DNA of 64,000 nucleotides from Rhynchopus euleeides (lineage: Eukaryota > Euglenozoa > Diplonemea > Diplonemida > Diplonemidae): the NCBI GenBank assembly GCA_963210315.1, contig OY723310.1:620001-684000 (forward strand), read 5' to 3'. A model generated the notes under the pieces. The model saw nothing but the letters and a program-made list of their open reading frames with translations. It had not been told where the DNA came from and ran no database searches. The translations under genes were made by a program, and so were the position numbers. Below, piece by piece: positions 59,971 through 64,000 of this stretch (its first letter is position 1; each line of letters begins with the position of its first letter).

Positions 59971-62900
59971 GAGTGACCCAACAGAGGCGGGAGAGGGGCG
60001 CCGAAGGAGCAGCCTTCCCAGTTGGCGTCTGTGAGATCCGCTGATTCGATTAACGCGTGCTCCAGCCAGCAGTTGTGGAGGCGGCTCCGGTTCAGTACAG
60101 CCCCACACAGGCGCGCGTGGCGGAGATCGCTGTGCTGCACCGAGACACCCGTGAGATCGCAGTCGAACATGTATCGCGTGCGCACAGCGAGTGCCATGGC
60201 GTTGGAAGTGGTCGCAAGGGATACCGCGTCGCCACCACCAGCGGGGCGACTCGCCAGGACCAGTGGCAGCAGCTCAGACGTCACCTTTGCATCCCGCGCT
60301 TGGCCTCCACATGCGAGCACTGTGTCCGCAAAGTACTGCAGCACATTCGGCGCATCCTGGCTGAAGGCCCTGCGCACCTTCGACCCAAGCGTGTCGGCCA
60401 CACCGCCCTCCCGTGACAGCCGCCGTGCGACAAGGAACTCTCCAAGCGTCTTGTGCCGGAATGTAAACGCACTGCTGTCGTCCTCGAAGCTCTCCACACG
60501 GAAGGGCAGCAGCCGGAACGCTTTGTTCGCCTCGTTATTGCCCACGTTGTCCTCCTTCAACAGGCGCGCCCGCTCTGTGCCCAGGACTCCCTGCCACGTC
60601 TGTGCCTCCAGCATTGCGCACGCAATCAGCTCCCCCACCCGCAGCACCTCCTCCACGCGTGTTGCAACGTCTGCCGTCAGCTTGCCCTCCGCCGTGCGCT
60701 CCCCAGCAGCAGCCGTTCCCTGGCACAACCCCACCTCGACGTGCATCTGCAGGTACGCCTCGTACACCGCCACATCACTCAGGGACTGCTGTGCCTGTGC
60801 ACTGCCCGACGGCAGAGCGCCCCTCGCGTAGCACGCCATGTGAAGCAGAAACGGGTTGCGCAGCTGCGACAGCACCTCCACTTCAACCCCTGTTTGGGGA
60901 GGAACTGCGTCCGACACCGGAAGCACCTTTCTGATGTACGTCTCCGCGTCATTCTGCGTGAAGGGCTGCATGTACAGCGACCTCGTTCCGTCGCCGCAGA
61001 TCTGCGACGGCGTGTGTCCCACACTCTTCAGGTACTCGCCGCGTGTAGTCACGATCACGCTGCACTGCTTCGCACACCACGGGTGCAGCCGCAGCACCCC
61101 TTGCCCGTCACTGGCCTTGTACGCCACATCCAAATGTTCCTGCGCCAGCCCCACCTCATCCAGCGAGTCCAGGATCACCACAACGTCGTACTCCGTGCTC
61201 AGGTACTCGAAGGCAGCCTCTTCCAGCCCGAAGGACTTCCGGATGAACTCGTCGACCCCGCCGCCTGTTGTGAAGGTGGACGCACCAATCGCCGGCAGCG
61301 CCACAAAGACAGGGAACACGGGCTTTTTTCTCTGTGCCGCCACCCCGCCTGCCTCCTCTTTCTCCTGCAGCAGGTGGCACAGAACCGCAACCGCCGCAGA
61401 TGTCTTCCCGGTCCCTCCGTCCCCGAGCAGGCACAGCGGGTGCCGCGGCGTCTCCCTCGCCCCCTCCTCCCCGTGCCCGTCTGCCGCAAGCCACTCGTCC
61501 ACCTCGTGCAGCAGCATCCTCGTCTCCGACTCCGCCACATGTGTGTCGTCCCCGACCCTGCCCTCCACGTAGCCGTCCAGGAACCCCGCGAAGAGCGACG
61601 CCGTGTGATTCAGCACCTGCCGCACCGCCTCAACCTGGTCCGCCACATCATGCGACTGTGTCTGCGCGCCGGTGCTGGTGTCGTGTTCGTCGTGCCCAGC
61701 CACCTCTTGCATCACAATTACGTCGAAGGGCTGCCCCACCATCCGCAGCAGCGTCGGGGAAAGCTTCCACTGCACCCGGAACTCGATGTTGCTGTCGTAC
61801 AGCAGCTCCGCCTCCTGCGGGAACACGCTTGCGAACCCCACCTCCGCCGCACCCTGCTTCGCCACAATCACAAAGAACGTCCCCGCCTTCCCGTACATGA
61901 AGGTCTTCGCCACATCCTGCTCCCGTGTCGTCGACGTGAAGGCGTTCCACACCACCGACGTACCCACCTTGTACTGCGCCGACACGTTCACGTTGATCCC
62001 GCGGAACACAGTGACCAGGCTCGGCCGCCGGCTCCGGATCAGTCGCGTCAGCTTCGTGATCAGCGGCTGGAACGTCTCAATAACGTGCAGCTGGTCCGGT
62101 GCCGGATCAAGATCGAACACGCTGCTAGCCTCAGACTCCCGCGCTTCCTTCGACAGCCCGATCGTCCGCATGGCCTGGTTCATCCCGAAGTACAGTGCCG
62201 GCCGCACGCACTTCACCCCGTGGTTCCTCAGCACATTCTCATCGGTGAAGTCTTTGTGGTACTCCTTGACGATGGGTGAACCATCTGTTTTGCACACAAG
62301 GTCGCCCGTCGCAGCGTCGATCTGGTAGTCAACGCAGTCGCAGGTGAAGAGGAACCCTGCACACAGATGCTCGAACCAGTCGTCCACCGCCATCCAGTCC
62401 TCGATCACGCCTGGTGTTGCCCCCACACGCTGCAGCAGCCGCTGCACAACAAACCGCAGCCCCAGCAGCATACTGTCGACGTGCTTTGCCCGGTACCCGA
62501 GATCCTGCTTCGGCACCTCCAGCAGCTGCACCAGCCACTCCAGCAGCGGTGCCTCGCACGCCTTGTTGTTGTTCGTGAAGCAGATCTTCCGCCCGTCCAC
62601 GTGGTTCTGCAGCCGCTCGCTCGTCCTGTCCTTGTCTGCGGGATGGTGGGTACTGACCTCCTGTGAAGCCGCCCGAACCTGCGGCTGCTGCTGCGGTGCG
62701 TCCGATGCAGTGCGTGCTGCAGCAGTGGCAACACGCTCCATCAAGCACGGCCACTCGTCTGTGAGGAAGCGCTGCAGCCTGCTGGCCACCTCCGTCTGCA
62801 TCTCCTTGACTTGCTCTCGGAGAGCCACCAGCAGCGCACTGCGTGTGCTGTTATCACGGTGCTGCAGCGCGTACCATACCGGTGTGCGCCCCTCGCCGTC

Positions 62901-63242
62901 CGCAACGCTGGCTGCCCCGCACCCCACCAGAAGCTTTGCTGCTTCGACAGCACCGGCAACGCCCTTGCACGCGAGCTGCAACACCTCGTGCAGCAGCGTC
63001 CGCTCGGTGTGTGGATCCGCCGCCTTCGCATCCGCCTTGTGCTCCTCCAGCAGCTGCCGCCACTTGCCCCCTCCAGTGCCTCCTTCACTTCGCGTGTACT
63101 GCCCCACCACGGCCGCGCGTGCCCCTGCACACTCGCGCTCGCCCCCATCCCACCCACCGACCTGGGATGTGTTCTGCACACTCCCCTTGCTTGTGTCGCT
63201 TTTCCAGTGTAGCGTGTAGCGTGTAATGTACACTGCCTGCAT
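59784..63242 (-). CDS. STAND/NLR-like protein: ankyrin, ADP-ribosyltransferase, NACHT, pentapeptide, WD40
   Basis: A 1152-residue protein if read from the ATG at 63242; in-frame ATGs also occur at 63473 and nearby, but the sequence there looks untranslated. Order: ankyrin-like segment (about 80-135; RTLLHEVLQLACKG, EGRTPVWYAL), helical linker, ADP-ribosyltransferase domain (about 345-515) with VFRGIN (Arg 414), FTSTT and a PQEAELLY E-x-E motif, as in R-S-E type arginine transferases, then NACHT with Walker A LLGDGGTGKTS (about 606-616), Walker B VVVILDSLDEVG and an FTFRHKTLGEFLVARRL end motif, pentapeptide repeats (about 1045-1095; CDLTGVSVQHSDLRHARL) and WD40 units. STAND proteins are ATP switches for defence or cell death; here the effector is probably NAD-dependent ADP-ribosylation. 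Function is inference from domains. Confidence 0.82.
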   Translation of the reverse strand: MQAVYITRYTLHWKSDTSKGSVQNTSQVGGWDGGERECAGARAAVVGQYTRSEGGTGGGKWRQLLEEHKADAKAADPHTERTLLHEVLQLACKGVAGAVEAAKLLVGCGAASVADGEGRTPVWYALQHRDNSTRSALLVALREQVKEMQTEVASRLQRFLTDEWPCLMERVATAAARTASDAPQQQPQVRAASQEVSTHHPADKDRTSERLQNHVDGRKICFTNNNKACEAPLLEWLVQLLEVPKQDLGYRAKHVDSMLLGLRFVVQRLLQRVGATPGVIEDWMAVDDWFEHLCAGFLFTCDCVDYQIDAATGDLVCKTDGSPIVKEYHKDFTDENVLRNHGVKCVRPALYFGMNQAMRTIGLSKEARESEASSVFDLDPAPDQLHVIETFQPLITKLTRLIRSRRPSLVTVFRGINVNVSAQYKVGTSVVWNAFTSTTREQDVAKTFMYGKAGTFFVIVAKQGAAEVGFASVFPQEAELLYDSNIEFRVQWKLSPTLLRMVGQPFDVIVMQEVAGHDEHDTSTGAQTQSHDVADQVEAVRQVLNHTASLFAGFLDGYVEGRVGDDTHVAESETRMLLHEVDEWLAADGHGEEGARETPRHPLCLLGDGGTGKTSAAVAVLCHLLQEKEEAGGVAAQRKKPVFPVFVALPAIGASTFTTGGGVDEFIRKSFGLEEAAFEYLSTEYDVVVILDSLDEVGLAQEHLDVAYKASDGQGVLRLHPWCAKQCSVIVTTRGEYLKSVGHTPSQICGDGTRSLYMQPFTQNDAETYIRKVLPVSDAVPPQTGVEVEVLSQLRNPFLLHMACYARGALPSGSAQAQQSLSDVAVYEAYLQMHVEVGLCQGTAAAGERTAEGKLTADVATRVEEVLRVGELIACAMLEAQTWQGVLGTERARLLKEDNVGNNEANKAFRLLPFRVESFEDDSSAFTFRHKTLGEFLVARRLSREGGVADTLGSKVRRAFSQDAPNVLQYFADTVLACGGQARDAKVTSELLPLVLASRPAGGGDAVSLATTSNAMALAVRTRYMFDCDLTGVSVQHSDLRHARLCGAVLNRSRLHNCWLEHALIESADLTDANWEGCSFGAPLPPLLGHSSDVTSVAVTPDGSKIISGSFDNTVRVWDASTGKVLQNLEGHTSAVTSVAVTPDGSKIISGS

Positions 63243-64000
63243 GATGATGTGTGTCTCAAGACGCTGTGCCAAAGGGATACACTGTGTGCGTGACCAGCCC
63301 CGATGCCGCGAGGAGCGAGAAGGAGGGCAGGGCTCGCCCCAGCCAGCCTGCGGGTGTGTTCCGGGGGGGGATCGCATCGGGTCGCCATGCAAGGGCAGCA
63401 TGCTGTGGGTACACTCGCCGCGGCCCCCCTCTGCCTCCGCTGGAGGGCGACATTCCCTCGGGTACCCTAGCATGAGGTACCATCTAAACACAGCGCAGCT
63501 TTGTGGGTTGGAGGAAATATGATGCAACCGACACAGTCCCTCGCAAGGGATAGGTGTTGAGGGAAATGTTTCCCACCGTTTGCCACGACCAGCTCTTCCC
63601 TCTCTCTTCACGTGATCCACCGCTTTCTGTACTTCAGTGAAGGGCTCACAACAAAGTGTCGAGGGGTGGTGGAAGCGGCCAATAAACTAACAGGCACGTG
63701 CCCCTCATTCCCACCAACAACCTCCACAAACACAAGGGCCCGGAGACCCGTTGCGTAGAGTTGCAATCGATGAGGACCAAAACACTGGAAGCACACACGC
63801 CCCACCCCGCGACGGGGCAGGGATCTGATGAAGCTGCCGAGTGAGGCGGGGGCGATGCGGTGACGCCGATGCGGCCTGTATGGCCGTACCGTGGCGTCCC
63901 GTCCTGCCGTTCGGAGGCGCAGCACTTGCTGTTGGTGTTGTGCGCTGGCATCACACACACCAAGAGGGGGGTGGGGATGGGGATGAAAGAAAGGATGATG
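63243..64000. other. Upstream flank of the STAND gene
   Basis: Probably the 5' leader and promoter of the STAND gene up to about 63500. The rest shows only short overlapping frames with no domain signal. Confidence 0.45.

Noticed and set aside
60453-62279. Plus-strand frame of 608 codons opposite the STAND gene
   Set aside because: Antisense shadow; the minus strand carries clear ART and NACHT motifs.
63608-63963. Two overlapping minus-strand frames near the right edge
   Set aside because: Cys/Pro/Trp-rich composition without domain or start context; probably chance frames.

Overview
This window looks like nuclear DNA of a protist: long GC-rich coding regions with almost no introns (the two introns I can argue for are short GT-AG ones of 50 and 59 nt), many long G or C homopolymers, and far more mobile DNA than genes. 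A receptor-type adenylyl cyclase with the IVFTDIQSST signature, the mostly intronless genes and the general style fit a euglenozoan, perhaps a diplonemid. That placement is inference; no complete rRNA or spliced-leader gene is present to settle it.

Layout. 1-2733: left-truncated tyrosine-recombinase (DIRS-like) element on the minus strand. 3366-9972: a stack of TIR elements, each bounded by TA, nested three deep (4902-9970 contains 5042-8080, which contains a hAT MITE at 6185-6844). 10044-15554 (minus): giant PA/LamG receptor adenylyl cyclase. 16250-18490 (minus): WRAP73/WDR8-like beta-propeller protein. 19570-22505: second member of the 5042-8080 transposon family, with C2H2 zinc fingers. 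22738-23600: ~190-bp satellite. 24672-26206: a 1.5-kb TIR element. 26213-30881: a complete hAT element with an exact 8-bp target duplication and an intron-bearing transposase, itself carrying a 2-kb TIR element (28782-30815). 31937-33064 (minus): Nudix plus CCCH zinc-finger protein. 33918-45258: tandem segmental duplication, each unit carrying a gene for a secreted mucin-like, Cys-rich protein; the larger copy also has a DOMON domain. 45884-53160: two tandem 5'-truncated copies of one non-LTR retrotransposon, both bounded by the same 11-bp sequence. 53786-56551 (minus): coilin-like/cold-shock/RRM/zinc-knuckle RNA-binding protein. 58021-58548 (minus): small secreted protein. 59247-63242 (minus): STAND (NLR-like) protein with ankyrin, ADP-ribosyltransferase, NACHT, pentapeptide and WD40 modules.

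The host genes are unrelated single units (signalling, centrosome/cilium, RNA metabolism, secretion, probable innate sensing). Two things best answer the call for an undescribed system: the STAND protein that places a predicted ADP-ribosyltransferase before a NACHT ATPase, and the TA-target transposon family with collinear, unrecognised reading frames and palindrome-packed ends. Many element boundaries can be fixed to the base by target duplications, which gives a relative insertion history.
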